Of a stretch of DNA of 64,000 bases, positions 1 through 7,417 are shown one piece after another. The DNA is taken from positions 1 to 64,000 of the forward strand of contig JAAWDX010000004.1 of assembly GCA_022794035.1 (NCBI GenBank), written 5' to 3'. Both the position numbers and the translations under genes were made by a program. The stretch's first letter is position 1, and each line of letters begins with the position of its first letter. The notes beneath the pieces were generated by a model. The model did not search any database and was not told the origin of the DNA. It was given only the letters and a program-made list of their open reading frames with translations. This DNA is from Lachnospiraceae bacterium (GTDB taxonomy: Bacteria; Bacillota; Clostridia; Lachnospirales; Bianqueaceae).

Positions 1-2
1 AT

Positions 3-332
3 TTTTATTTGGATCTTTTGTTCTATCACTTGAAATTGCGTTGTTATGTTGTGGTAGAATTGAAAGCCTGTGATTTTGAACCAGGATTTATCAGCCAATA
101 AAATATGTATCAGAATATAGTAAATGATATTTTGCGCCATCCTGATGTTAAACCAACAATTGGACTTTTATTGGTTAAGGGTAAGAATAAAACTGTAGTA
201 GAATACTCTTTGTCTGGTTATCAGAACCCGATTGGCGTAGCAGAGTGGCAAAATCAGCTTACGCAATCTTTGCCAAAGGAGCTGCAGAGTAGTTTGCCTT
301 CTATTGAGGAAATAGAAAGAGAATTGGAATAA
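3..332 (+). pseudogene. DUF1016 (YhcG-type) nuclease, C-terminal remnant with in-frame stop
   Basis: Reading frame 3 gives a piece resembling the PD-(D/E)XK part of DUF1016/YhcG proteins (FYLDLLFYHLKLRCYVVVELKA), then a TAA at 99-101, then 75 more residues in the same frame from an ATG at 105. These include IGLLLVKGKNKTVVEYSL, GVAEW and LPSIEEIE, the usual family C-terminus. The stop sits between SQ and NMYQN, so one base change (for example TTA to TAA) would explain it. The 5' part lies outside the window. YhcG proteins are nuclease-like proteins often found with restriction systems. I read this as a decayed accessory gene; a new start at ATG 105 would yield only a tail without the catalytic core. 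Confidence 0.75.
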
Positions 333-347
333 CGGCAAAATTGATAG

Positions 348-512
348 AAAAAGTGCAACGGCCGTTGCACAAATGGGATAATAGCTGTGATTAATGGCCA
401 GTGGATTAAATCAATTCGGTTTAAGCTACCGATTATTGAAAATGATTTAAGTATAGGTTTGGACAACGGTGAACATGTTGAGACGGCTGCCTTAATCGTA
501 AAAAATGAGTAA
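348..512 (+). other. Unrecognised open frame without ATG
   Basis: A 54-codon frame opens after a TAG at 345-347 and ends at TAA 510-512, overlapping the next gene's ATG. It has no ATG; a GTG at 387 is the only plausible internal start. The reading contains INGQWIKSIRFKLPIIEND and ends VKNE. I do not recognise the family. It may be a fragment of a gene whose front was lost with the neighbouring DUF1016 decay, or no gene at all. Confidence 0.2.
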
Positions 513-714
513 ATACGAGCCTTTGTGGAAGTGGATAAAAGAAAACGGCACAGCCAGTCTGCAGCTGACTTATGCCGAAATCGAAAACATTGCAGGGATA
601 CCGATAGATCATTCCTTTCTTTCCTATAAAAAGGAACTGGCTGCATATGGGTATCAGGTCGGGAAGATTTCTATGAAGAAGCAGACGGTGACTTTTAAGA
701 AAATAGTAGAATAG
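505..714 (+). CDS. Small hypothetical protein (69 aa, DUF7662-like)
   Basis: The 69-residue product begins MSKYEPLWKWIKENG and continues with LTYAEIENIAGIP. This pattern (KY.PLW..., then a LT..EIE..G.P segment) resembles small DUF7662-type proteins found in accessory regions. No catalytic motif or membrane segment is visible. The start overlaps the end of the preceding ATG-less frame, which suggests translational coupling in the ancestral operon; no good ribosome site is visible for it alone. It is followed 15 bases later by the HD hydrolase. Function unknown; the family assignment is from memory of the pattern and is tentative. Confidence 0.5.
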   Translation: MSKYEPLWKWIKENGTASLQLTYAEIENIAGIPIDHSFLSYKKELAAYGYQVGKISMKKQTVTFKKIVE

Positions 715-729
715 AAGCGGGAGGAGAGA

Positions 730-1347
730 ATGAATCAGGAGCTTATTCAGTATATAGAAAGCGAGATTTTTCCATTATATCAGCGCAATGAAGAGGGACA
801 TGGCATTTCGCATATTAAAACGGTTATCAAGCGGAGTCTGGAGCTGGCGCAGGAGTATGAGGTAGATCTCAATATGGTCTACACGGTTGCTGCCTATCAT
901 GACCTAGGGCATTATATTGATAGAAGTACGCATGAGCTGATTTCAGCGGATATGATGATTAAGGATGAAAACCTGACGCGTTGGTTTACGCAGGAGCAAA
1001 GAAAGCGGATGAAGGAGGCCATAGAGGATCATCGGGCTTCCAGCAAGCATGAGCCCAGATCGATTTATGGAAGAATTGTCAGCACAGCTGACCGTACCAT
1101 TATCAATATAGACCATACGATTAAAAGGACCTACTCGTATGGAAAGAGCCATTATCCGGATTTGCCGCAGGAAGAGCAGCTGGAACGGATTTATCAGCAC
1201 CTGAGCCAGAAATATGGGGAAGGCGGATATGCCAAGGTATACCTCAAGGATCAGGAATATGAAGACGCGCTGCAGGAGCTGAGAAAAGCGTTAGCAAATC
1301 ATGAGGAGTTTATAGAAAGAGTCAAAAAAGTTATTCAAGAGGACTGA
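730..1347 (+). CDS. HD-domain phosphohydrolase
   Basis: A 205-residue soluble protein with an HD-domain signature: HGISHIKTV near residue 24 (first His), AAYHDLGHY near residue 54 (His-Asp pair) and IEDHRAS plus STADR further on, the usual order of metal ligands. HD proteins of this size hydrolyse phosphomonoester or nucleotide bonds with a divalent metal; the substrate cannot be told from the sequence. A GGGAGGAGAG ribosome site precedes the ATG. The gene lies 46 bases ahead of the DUF1538 gene and may be cotranscribed with it. Confidence 0.85.
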   Translation: MNQELIQYIESEIFPLYQRNEEGHGISHIKTVIKRSLELAQEYEVDLNMVYTVAAYHDLGHYIDRSTHELISADMMIKDENLTRWFTQEQRKRMKEAIEDHRASSKHEPRSIYGRIVSTADRTIINIDHTIKRTYSYGKSHYPDLPQEEQLERIYQHLSQKYGEGGYAKVYLKDQEYEDALQELRKALANHEEFIERVKKVIQED

Positions 1348-1393
1348 TACACCGCCTCTGAGGGGCGAAAGGAAAAGGAGGCGATGTAATCCT

Positions 1394-2941
1394 ATGAATC
1401 CAAAGCTGAAAGAAAAGATATTGGAATCGCTTTCGGCTGTGCTGCCGATTACGGGCATTGTGTTGCTGCTGAGCATTTTGTTGGTGCCCATAGAGCTGGG
1501 CGAGATGGTCATGTTTCTTACCGGCGCCGTGATGCTGGTGGTAGGCATGGGCTTTTTTCAGCTCGGAGCGGAAATGTCTATGACGCCGCTTGGCGAGGGA
1601 ATTGGCGTTCAGATATCCAAAACAAGGCGTATTGTACTGATTTTACTGATTGGGTTTTCTATGGGCGTGATTATCACGATCTCGGAGCCTGATTTGCAGG
1701 TGCTTGCAGAGCAGGTGCCTTCTATTCCTAATCAGGTTCTCATCTGGACGGTGGCAGTGGGAGTTGGATTCTTTCTGGCGCTTGCTATCTTTAGAATTCT
1801 GTTTCAGATCCGCCTATCAACGATCTTGATTATTCTGTACGCTGTTTTAATCGTTATTTCCTATTTTATTCCGGCTGATTTTCTGGCCGTTGCCTTTGAT
1901 TCCGGCGGCGTGACCACGGGCCCGATGACGGTACCGTTTATCATGGCGATGGGCGTGGGTCTGGCGTCCGTGCGCGGTGATAAAAATGCGTCCAGCGATA
2001 GCTTTGGCTTAGTTGCGCTCTCCAGTATTGGTCCCATTTTAGCCGTGCTGATTTTAGGCTGCTTTTATCATCCGCAGGAGACGGCATACAGTGCTTCAGC
2101 TGTAGCGGCTGTGCATACAACGCGGGATGTGGTAAAAGAGTTTTTGTTCAGCATGCCCGCTTATATCAAAGAGGTTTTGATATCGGTGCTGCCGATTGTA
2201 GCGGTTTTTCTGGTCTTTCAGCTGCTTACGCACAGGTATCAGCGGCGTCAGGCCAAACGAGTGGTGATTGGATTTATCTATACCTATATCGGACTAGTGC
2301 TTTTTCTGTGCGGCGTGAATGTGGGCTTTGCCTCTGTAGGGTCATTTCTTGGGTATGCGATTGCTTCAGCAAGCTGGAAATGGCTGCTGATTCCGATCGG
2401 TATGCTGATCGGATATTATATTGTCAAGGCAGAGCCGGCCATACAGGTGCTGAACCATCAGGTAGAGGATGTAACCAACAGCGCCGTATCGGCTAAAGCG
2501 ATGAACCGCTGTCTGTCCATCGGTGTGGCTGTGAGCGTAGGGCTTGCGATGCTGCGGGTGCTGGCCGGAATTCCGATTGAGTGGATCATTATACCGGGAT
2601 ATGGTATCGCGTTGGTGCTTTCCAAGATCGTACAGCCCATGTTTGTCGGTATTGCCTTTGACTCCGGCGGAGTGGCCAGCGGACCGATGACAACGACTTT
2701 CTTGCTGCCTCTTAGTTTGGGAGCCTGTGAGGCAGTGGGAGGCAATGTGATGACAGATGCTTTTGGCGTAGTAGCGCTGGTAGCGCTTACGCCTCTGATC
2801 GCAGTTCAGATTATGGGACTGTGGTATCAGTATAAGCTAAGTAAACTAGACCAGGCTGCGCTGCAGAAGGCGATCTCTTTGAATGCGCAGGATGAAATAT
2901 ATGATTTTGAGGAGGATAATGAAGATGGCGGAGCCATGTAA
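1394..2941 (+). CDS. DUF1538 family integral membrane protein
   Basis: A 515-residue, very hydrophobic protein with about twelve predicted membrane segments. It is an internal duplication: the motif FDSGGVTTGPMT (about residue 167) recurs as FDSGGVASGPMT (about residue 425), each followed by a Ser/Asp-rich turn and another helix pair. This is the two-repeat form of DUF1538, probably a transporter; the substrate is not known to me. The last 17 bases overlap the next gene, a double PII-like protein, an arrangement seen for PII-type proteins that gate transporters (compare AmtB-GlnK). The acidic C-terminus (FEEDNEDGG) is cytoplasmic by inference. The ribosome site AGGAGG lies 12 bases before the ATG. 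Confidence 0.85.
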   Translation: MNPKLKEKILESLSAVLPITGIVLLLSILLVPIELGEMVMFLTGAVMLVVGMGFFQLGAEMSMTPLGEGIGVQISKTRRIVLILLIGFSMGVIITISEPDLQVLAEQVPSIPNQVLIWTVAVGVGFFLALAIFRILFQIRLSTILIILYAVLIVISYFIPADFLAVAFDSGGVTTGPMTVPFIMAMGVGLASVRGDKNASSDSFGLVALSSIGPILAVLILGCFYHPQETAYSASAVAAVHTTRDVVKEFLFSMPAYIKEVLISVLPIVAVFLVFQLLTHRYQRRQAKRVVIGFIYTYIGLVLFLCGVNVGFASVGSFLGYAIASASWKWLLIPIGMLIGYYIVKAEPAIQVLNHQVEDVTNSAVSAKAMNRCLSIGVAVSVGLAMLRVLAGIPIEWIIIPGYGIALVLSKIVQPMFVGIAFDSGGVASGPMTTTFLLPLSLGACEAVGGNVMTDAFGVVALVALTPLIAVQIMGLWYQYKLSKLDQAALQKAISLNAQDEIYDFEEDNEDGGAM

Positions 2942-3632
2942 AAGAGCGGCGTATCGCATTTTATTTTTAGTTGCGACTCCTAAGCTGATCCATAAAGCAA
3001 CAGAGCTATGGAAGGAGGAGAAGGTGCCGGTACAGTATCTTTTTCATGCACAGGGCACGGCTTCCAGCGAAATCATGGATTTGCTGGGGCTGGGCGGGAT
3101 TGAAAAGAATATTCTGCAGGCTGTTATGCCGAAATCCTTCGCAGATAGAATGCTGAAAAAGCTGAAAAATCAGCTATATTTGGGAATGCCTAATACAGGG
3201 ATTGCCTTTACTATGCGCATATCCGGCTGCAGCGGCCGCCTGATTCAGCTCATGGAGGAGACAATGCCGGTGGAGGCGGAGAATGGACAGTCAGAACTTA
3301 GAAGGGATGAAGAGGAAATGATGGACAATGCATATAATATGGTGGTGACAATTGTAGATCAGGGCTACAGCGAGCAGGTGATGGATGCGGCGAGAGCAGC
3401 CGGAGCAGCCGGCGGCACAGTGTTTCACAGCCGGCGGATCGGTAGCGGAGAGGCTATGAAGTTTTGGGGCATCCATGTGCAGCAGGAGCGCGAGACGGTG
3501 CTCATTTTGGTGCGCAAGGAGGATAAGAGAACCATCATGAAGGCAATCGGCGAGAAATGCGGTATGAATAGTGAAGCGCATGGGATCGTGCTTTCCATGC
3601 CGGTGGATGAAATTGTGGGACTCGGTGAATAA
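2925..3632 (+). CDS. PII-like regulatory protein with two tandem domains
   Basis: I place the start at ATG 2925, nine bases after AGGAGG (2910-2915), giving 235 residues; an upstream in-frame ATG at 2883 lies inside the DUF1538 gene and lacks a ribosome site. Residues about 8-90 and about 125-235 each look like a PII-type ferredoxin-like fold (strand-helix-strand pattern; second copy has MVVTIVDQGYSEQVMDAARAAG and GGTVFHSRRIGSGE). PII proteins bind nucleotides and 2-oxoglutarate or similar and control membrane or enzyme partners. Overlap with the DUF1538 gene suggests that protein is the partner. Two fused copies would give half the usual number of subunits per trimer-like ring, which is unusual. 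Confidence 0.75.
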   Translation: MAEPCKRAAYRILFLVATPKLIHKATELWKEEKVPVQYLFHAQGTASSEIMDLLGLGGIEKNILQAVMPKSFADRMLKKLKNQLYLGMPNTGIAFTMRISGCSGRLIQLMEETMPVEAENGQSELRRDEEEMMDNAYNMVVTIVDQGYSEQVMDAARAAGAAGGTVFHSRRIGSGEAMKFWGIHVQQERETVLILVRKEDKRTIMKAIGEKCGMNSEAHGIVLSMPVDEIVGLGE

Positions 3633-3638
3633 AAACGG

Positions 3639-4319
3639 ATGTCCATGAAAATCATTGCACGGGTAAAAAGCGAATTTCCGGCTAAATTTGGAATCCCCAG
3701 GCAAAGCGGTCTGGTAAACGGACTGGAGTCTCAGATTATATTTGAACCGGCATACCGCAATCCGGATGCGCTCCGAGGCCTAGAGGCCTATTCCCATATC
3801 TGGCTTTTGTGGGAGTTTTCGGAGGCAATCCGAGAGGAATGGTCACCAACGGTGAGACCGCCCAGATTGGGAGGCAATCAAAGGGTAGGCGTATTTGCCA
3901 CAAGGTCACCGTTTCGGCCGAATCCGATCGGCCTTTCCTGCGTGCAGCTGCAGAAAATTGAATGGCAGACGCCAAAGGGGCCGGTTCTATGGATTGCAGG
4001 GGGCGATTTGATGGACGGGACGCCGATTTATGACATCAAGCCCTATTTACCCTTCACCGATAGTAGGCCGCAAGCTTCTTCCGGCTTTGCCGGTACGGTT
4101 TTGGATCGGCAGCTGCGAGTGGAATGTCCGCAGGAGGTGTATCAGAAGATACCGGCGGCTAAGCGAGAGGCTGTTTTTGAGATTTTGGCGCAGGATCCGA
4201 GGCCTTCTTATCAAAAGGATCCGCAGCGGGTATATGGCTTTATTTATGCGAATATGGAGATTCGGTTTCAGGTGGATCATGAGGTGCTGACGATTCAGTC
4301 GGTTGAGCCTATGTCTTAA
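3639..4319 (+). CDS. trmO: tRNA (N6-threonylcarbamoyladenosine-37 N6)-methyltransferase TrmO
   Basis: The 226-residue protein matches the TsaA/TrmO (YaeB) family: LEAYSHIWLLWEF, RPPRLGGNQRVGVFATRSPF and RPNPIGLSC are the hallmark beta-barrel segments that bind S-adenosylmethionine, followed by GTPIYDIKPYLPF. TrmO methylates t6A at position 37 of threonine tRNAs. The C-terminal part (about 150-226) is the usual small accessory domain. It starts six bases after the PII-like gene; an alternative in-frame ATG lies at 3645. The next gene is another RNA methyltransferase. Confidence 0.9.
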   Translation: MSMKIIARVKSEFPAKFGIPRQSGLVNGLESQIIFEPAYRNPDALRGLEAYSHIWLLWEFSEAIREEWSPTVRPPRLGGNQRVGVFATRSPFRPNPIGLSCVQLQKIEWQTPKGPVLWIAGGDLMDGTPIYDIKPYLPFTDSRPQASSGFAGTVLDRQLRVECPQEVYQKIPAAKREAVFEILAQDPRPSYQKDPQRVYGFIYANMEIRFQVDHEVLTIQSVEPMS

Positions 4320-4340
4320 AGGAGGAAGCAGGGAGCGGAT

Positions 4341-5486
4341 ATGGGAGAGAAAGCATGTGCGCTGGCTTCGCGCTGCGGCGGCTGTCAGTATATGGGGATG
4401 CCGTATGAGAGGCAGCTGGTGCTGAAGGAGGAGAAGGTACGCGGCCTGTTTCCGAAATACAAAGAGCGGATTGAGCCGATTATCGGGATGGAGGATCCGT
4501 ATCATTATCGCTGTAAGGTGCAGGCGACATTTGGGCTTCAAAAGGGGCGGGTTGTATCCGGCACCTATGAGCCGGCTTCGCACCGGCTGGTGGCGGTGGA
4601 GGACTGCCTGATTGAGGATGAGCAGGCTGACCGGATTTTGGCGACGATTCGCGCGCTCATGATCTCGTTTAAGCTAATGCCCTATGATGAAGATCATAGA
4701 AGGGGCGTGCTGCGCCATGTCCTCATTCGTAAGGGCTACGTGAGCGGAGAGATTCTGGTGGTGCTTGTAACGGGGTCCTATGAATTTCCCGGCAAAAATC
4801 ATTTCGTGAAGGCGCTGTGCCATGCGCATCCTGAGATCCGTACGGTGATTCATAATGTGAATGGCAGGAAAACGAGCATGATTTTAGGGCCGCAGCAAAA
4901 GACAATCATGGGTCCCGGTTATATCACGGATCGATTGATGGGGCACACGTTTCGCATTTCGGCAGCGTCGTTTTACCAGGTGAATCCGCCGCAGACGGAG
5001 CGGCTTTATGCAGCGGCGCTGCAGATGCTGCAGCTGAGCGGCCGGGAGAGCGTGCTGGATGCTTATTGCGGCACGGGCACCATCGGCATTTTGGCTGCGC
5101 AAAAAGCGGGGTCCGTGATCGGAGTGGAGCTCAATCGGCAGGCTGTGCAGGATGCGATAGTCAATGCTAAGCTCAACCAGGTGCGCAATATTCGCTTTGT
5201 TTGCGAGGATGCCGGCCGTTTCCTGCAGAGAGCGGCGGCGCAGCAGGCGGTGCCGCAGGTTGTGATCATGGATCCGCCACGGGGCGGAAGTGATGAAGCC
5301 TTTCTCTCGGCGCTGGCGGCCGCAAGCTCGGAGAAGATCGTCTATATTTCGTGCAATCCGGAGACGCAGACGCGGGATACGGCATATTTGGTAAAGCGTG
5401 GGTATGAGATTAAACGCATTCAGCCGGTGGATTTGTTTCCGATGACGGAGCATGTGGAGACTATTGTGTTGCTTTCCCATAACTAA
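4341..5486 (+). CDS. RlmD/RumA-type RNA 5-methyluridine methyltransferase
   Basis: A 381-residue class I SAM methyltransferase. An N-terminal cysteine set CALASRCGGC (residues about 6-15) with a later Cys in VEDCLI would hold the [4Fe-4S] cluster of the RumA/RlmD group. The SAM site is DAYCGTGTIG, the target-binding motif DPPRGG, and the catalytic Cys lies in YISCNPETQTRD. It has no N-terminal TRAM domain, so it is shorter than typical RlmD/RlmCD (about 450). The target (23S rRNA U747/U1939 or tRNA U54) cannot be fixed here. AGGAGG precedes the ATG by about 14 bases. Confidence 0.88.
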   Translation: MGEKACALASRCGGCQYMGMPYERQLVLKEEKVRGLFPKYKERIEPIIGMEDPYHYRCKVQATFGLQKGRVVSGTYEPASHRLVAVEDCLIEDEQADRILATIRALMISFKLMPYDEDHRRGVLRHVLIRKGYVSGEILVVLVTGSYEFPGKNHFVKALCHAHPEIRTVIHNVNGRKTSMILGPQQKTIMGPGYITDRLMGHTFRISAASFYQVNPPQTERLYAAALQMLQLSGRESVLDAYCGTGTIGILAAQKAGSVIGVELNRQAVQDAIVNAKLNQVRNIRFVCEDAGRFLQRAAAQQAVPQVVIMDPPRGGSDEAFLSALAAASSEKIVYISCNPETQTRDTAYLVKRGYEIKRIQPVDLFPMTEHVETIVLLSHN

Positions 5487-5527
5487 TATAGTCACTATGA
5501 TATAAACAGATAAGGAGGTATGCTGTC

Positions 5528-6091
5528 TTGCATTTTTATCATGGAAGTCCCATTGGTGGACTTAATGAACTAAAACCGTTTTTATCTGAGCACGGTAAAC
5601 AATATATTTACTTCTCGACAAACCCTGTAGTTGCGCTTTTATATGCAGTGAAGCCTGTGCCAAAGCCGTTTAGCTTTTACCCCTATGGTTTTGAAAAAGA
5701 CGGTACTGTGGTTTATTCGGAATATTTTGAAAATGCTTTTTATCATTTATATAATGGAAAAGTCGGTTATTTATATGAATGTATGAATTTGAAGAATATG
5801 GACAATCCCACTAATATTAATTGTGCTTATACTTGCAGTGAACCAATAAAAGTCAATACGGTAACAGAGATTTCTAATCTGTATACTTACTTTAAAGAGC
5901 AGGAATCAAAAGGATTGTTTTGGATAAAACAGCGAGAGAAAATTTCTGAACAAGAAATGCAATTTGTCTTTGATGAATTGCAAAAGGATATGAAGCGACA
6001 TAATTTGCATAAATTTCCGCAACACCCAATGAGTGTTTTTATACAAGAGCATTTCCCAAATGTTTGGGACACAAGATGGATTACCGAGTGA
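5528..6091 (+). CDS. Hypothetical protein, possibly ADP-ribosyltransferase-like
   Basis: The start is TTG at 5528, nine bases after AGGAGG; the nearer ATG at 5520 is in another frame and stops after 17 codons. The 187-residue product opens with FYHGSP and continues YIYFSTNPVVALLYAV, resembling the His and Tyr segments of small ADP-ribosyltransferase-fold proteins (Arr/PARP style: YHG..., then Y.[ST]....A...A). This likeness is weak and the third catalytic residue cannot be placed. No signal peptide or membrane segment. The 3' end overlaps the RhuM fragment, so its last residues may come from that junction. Base composition is more AT-rich than the flanking methyltransferase gene, suggesting acquisition. 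Confidence 0.55.
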   Translation: MHFYHGSPIGGLNELKPFLSEHGKQYIYFSTNPVVALLYAVKPVPKPFSFYPYGFEKDGTVVYSEYFENAFYHLYNGKVGYLYECMNLKNMDNPTNINCAYTCSEPIKVNTVTEISNLYTYFKEQESKGLFWIKQREKISEQEMQFVFDELQKDMKRHNLHKFPQHPMSVFIQEHFPNVWDTRWITE

Positions 6092-6270
6092 TTGAGGATG
6101 AGAATATATGGCTGACACAGAAGATGATGACTACATTGTATGATGTGGATGTTCGTACAATCAATGAGCATATTAAAAAGATATATTCGGATTCTGAACT
6201 TGAGGAAGATGCAACTATCCGGAAATTCCGGATAGTTCAAACCAAAGGCTACCATATATGCTGGAATTAG
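6064..6270 (+). pseudogene. RhuM-family gene, truncated remnant
   Basis: The 68-codon frame holds the conserved front of RhuM/virulence-associated proteins: ENIWLTQKMMTTLYDVDV, TINEHIKKIYSDSELE and ATIRKFRIVQTKG. The likeness ends at about 6248; full-length relatives continue for over 200 more residues with REVEYYNL. No frame downstream resumes the family. The 5' end overlaps the previous gene, with no ribosome site. It therefore looks like a fragment left by a deletion or recombination. RhuM genes occur in mobile and pathogenicity-type islands; their function is not established. Confidence 0.8.
6213..6237. repeat. Perfect 12-base inverted repeat at the rhuM break
   Basis: AACTATCCGGAA and TTCCGGATAGTT flank a single A. 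The palindrome encodes the conserved TIRKFRIV stretch, so it may simply reflect codons, but it lies about ten bases before the point where RhuM likeness stops. Confidence 0.7.
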
Positions 6271-6346
6271 AGGAAAACGCTAAAAAATAGTGCTCTCACT
6301 CAAGATTAAGATAATAACGTCAAAGCGGAAACAATTCCATGATGAG

Positions 6347-6408
6347 AACCTTTACTTTTCCGCAAAGAAACCTTTACTTTTTGGGTTTCTAGGGTATAAT
6401 AAGTAAAG
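6347..6408 (+). promoter_or_regulatory. Promoter and repeated operator ahead of the Fic gene
   Basis: AACCTTTACTTTT occurs at 6347-6359 and again at 6369-6382, 22 bases apart (two helical turns). The inverted form AAGTAAAG lies at 6401-6408. A TATAAT at 6395-6400 is 17 bases from CTTTAC (6372-6377), so the second repeat overlaps the -35 and the inverted copy covers the start region. This suggests negative autoregulation by the Fic protein's own helix-turn-helix domain. Confidence 0.6.
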
Positions 6409-6424
6409 AAAGAAGGTGAACCTC

Positions 6425-7330
6425 ATGATTTCCTATTCCAATCTGCTGCAAAAACTGGATGAAAAAGGTCTGACGAAAACGGCATTGGCTAAGGAGCTTG
6501 GCATTTCTTCGCGCACAATGGCCAAAATCGGACGGAGAGAAAAAATCGCGGATCATGTTCTTAAGAAAATGGCTGTTTTTTTCGATTGTTCTGCAGATGA
6601 ACTATATCAAATTATTTCAGATAACCGTTTGCTTCAAACACTTAGAGATGAAAAAAGCATCCGCATGCCAGGAGGCCTGTATCATGAACTTCAAGTACGG
6701 ATGACCTATAATTCCAATCACATAGAAGGCAGTAAGATCAGTGAAGACCAAACTAGACTGATTTTTGAAACCAATACAATCGCTATCAAAGAAGGTATCC
6801 CTGTTGATGACATTATCGAAACCGTCAATCATTTCCGGGCTATTGACTTTTGTATTGATATGGCGGAGGAGCCGCTTACCGAGGATATCATCAAAGAACT
6901 TCACCGCATCTTAAAGCAAAGCACAAAGGATTCCTCGCTTGCATGGTTTGCCGTTGGAGATTACAAGAAAAGAGCTAATGTAGTCGGCGGCCATGAAACT
7001 GCAAGGCCAGAAGAGGTTGCTCCGCGCATGAAAGCTCTGCTTTCTGCATATGAAGCCAAAACGGATGTCACGATTCATGATATCATTCATTTCCATTATG
7101 CATTTGAACGCATTCATCCTTTTCAGGATGGTAATGGCAGAGTTGGCAGGTTGATTGCATTCAAAGAGTGCTTGCGTTTCGGGCTTATTCCGTTTATCAT
7201 TGAAGATAATAAAAAAATGTATTATTACCGGGGGCTCTCCGAATGGGAACGGGAGAAGGGCTACCTGATAGATACTTGTCTGGATGGACAAGATACCTTC
7301 AGAAAACTAATGTCCCTGTTTGATAATTAA
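6425..7330 (+). CDS. Fic-family AMP-transferase with N-terminal Cro/CI helix-turn-helix
   Basis: ATG 6425 is eight bases after GAAGG; the GTG at 6416 overlaps that site and is rejected. Of 301 residues, 1-65 form a helix-turn-helix (KTALAKELGISSRTMAKI). An inhibitory motif of the S/T-x3-E-G/N type is SNHIEG at 97-102, ahead of the Fic core. The catalytic loop is HPFQDGNGRVGR (231-242), with all canonical residues, so the enzyme should be able to transfer AMP (or another nucleotide moiety) to protein hydroxyls. The inhibitory helix precedes the Fic core, so it is class II (self-inhibited). No separate antitoxin is nearby. The gene is expressed from its own promoter and ends before a two-way terminator. 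Confidence 0.92.
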   Translation: MISYSNLLQKLDEKGLTKTALAKELGISSRTMAKIGRREKIADHVLKKMAVFFDCSADELYQIISDNRLLQTLRDEKSIRMPGGLYHELQVRMTYNSNHIEGSKISEDQTRLIFETNTIAIKEGIPVDDIIETVNHFRAIDFCIDMAEEPLTEDIIKELHRILKQSTKDSSLAWFAVGDYKKRANVVGGHETARPEEVAPRMKALLSAYEAKTDVTIHDIIHFHYAFERIHPFQDGNGRVGRLIAFKECLRFGLIPFIIEDNKKMYYYRGLSEWEREKGYLIDTCLDGQDTFRKLMSLFDN

Positions 7331-7363
7331 AATATAAAGAAAAGAACAAGATACTAATTTCCA

Positions 7364-7409
7364 AAAATATCCCCTCTTGATTTGAACGATAATCAAGAGG
7401 GAATATTTT
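7364..7409. terminator. Bidirectional terminator between fic and the flavodoxin operon
   Basis: A near-perfect stem (left arm 7364-7382, right arm 7391-7409, one mismatch) has A-rich and T-rich flanks on opposite sides, so it can stop transcription arriving from either convergent gene. Confidence 0.85.
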
Positions 7410-7417
7410 AATGTTTT

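Noticed and set aside
4047-4583. Long minus-strand open frame (178 codons) across trmO and the methyltransferase
   Set aside because: It lies antisense to two well-supported genes, has an Arg/Leu/His-rich repetitive product and no ribosome site.
6064-6270. RhuM frame as a functional small gene
   Set aside because: Homology stops after about 60 residues of a protein that is usually several times longer, and no ribosome site is present.
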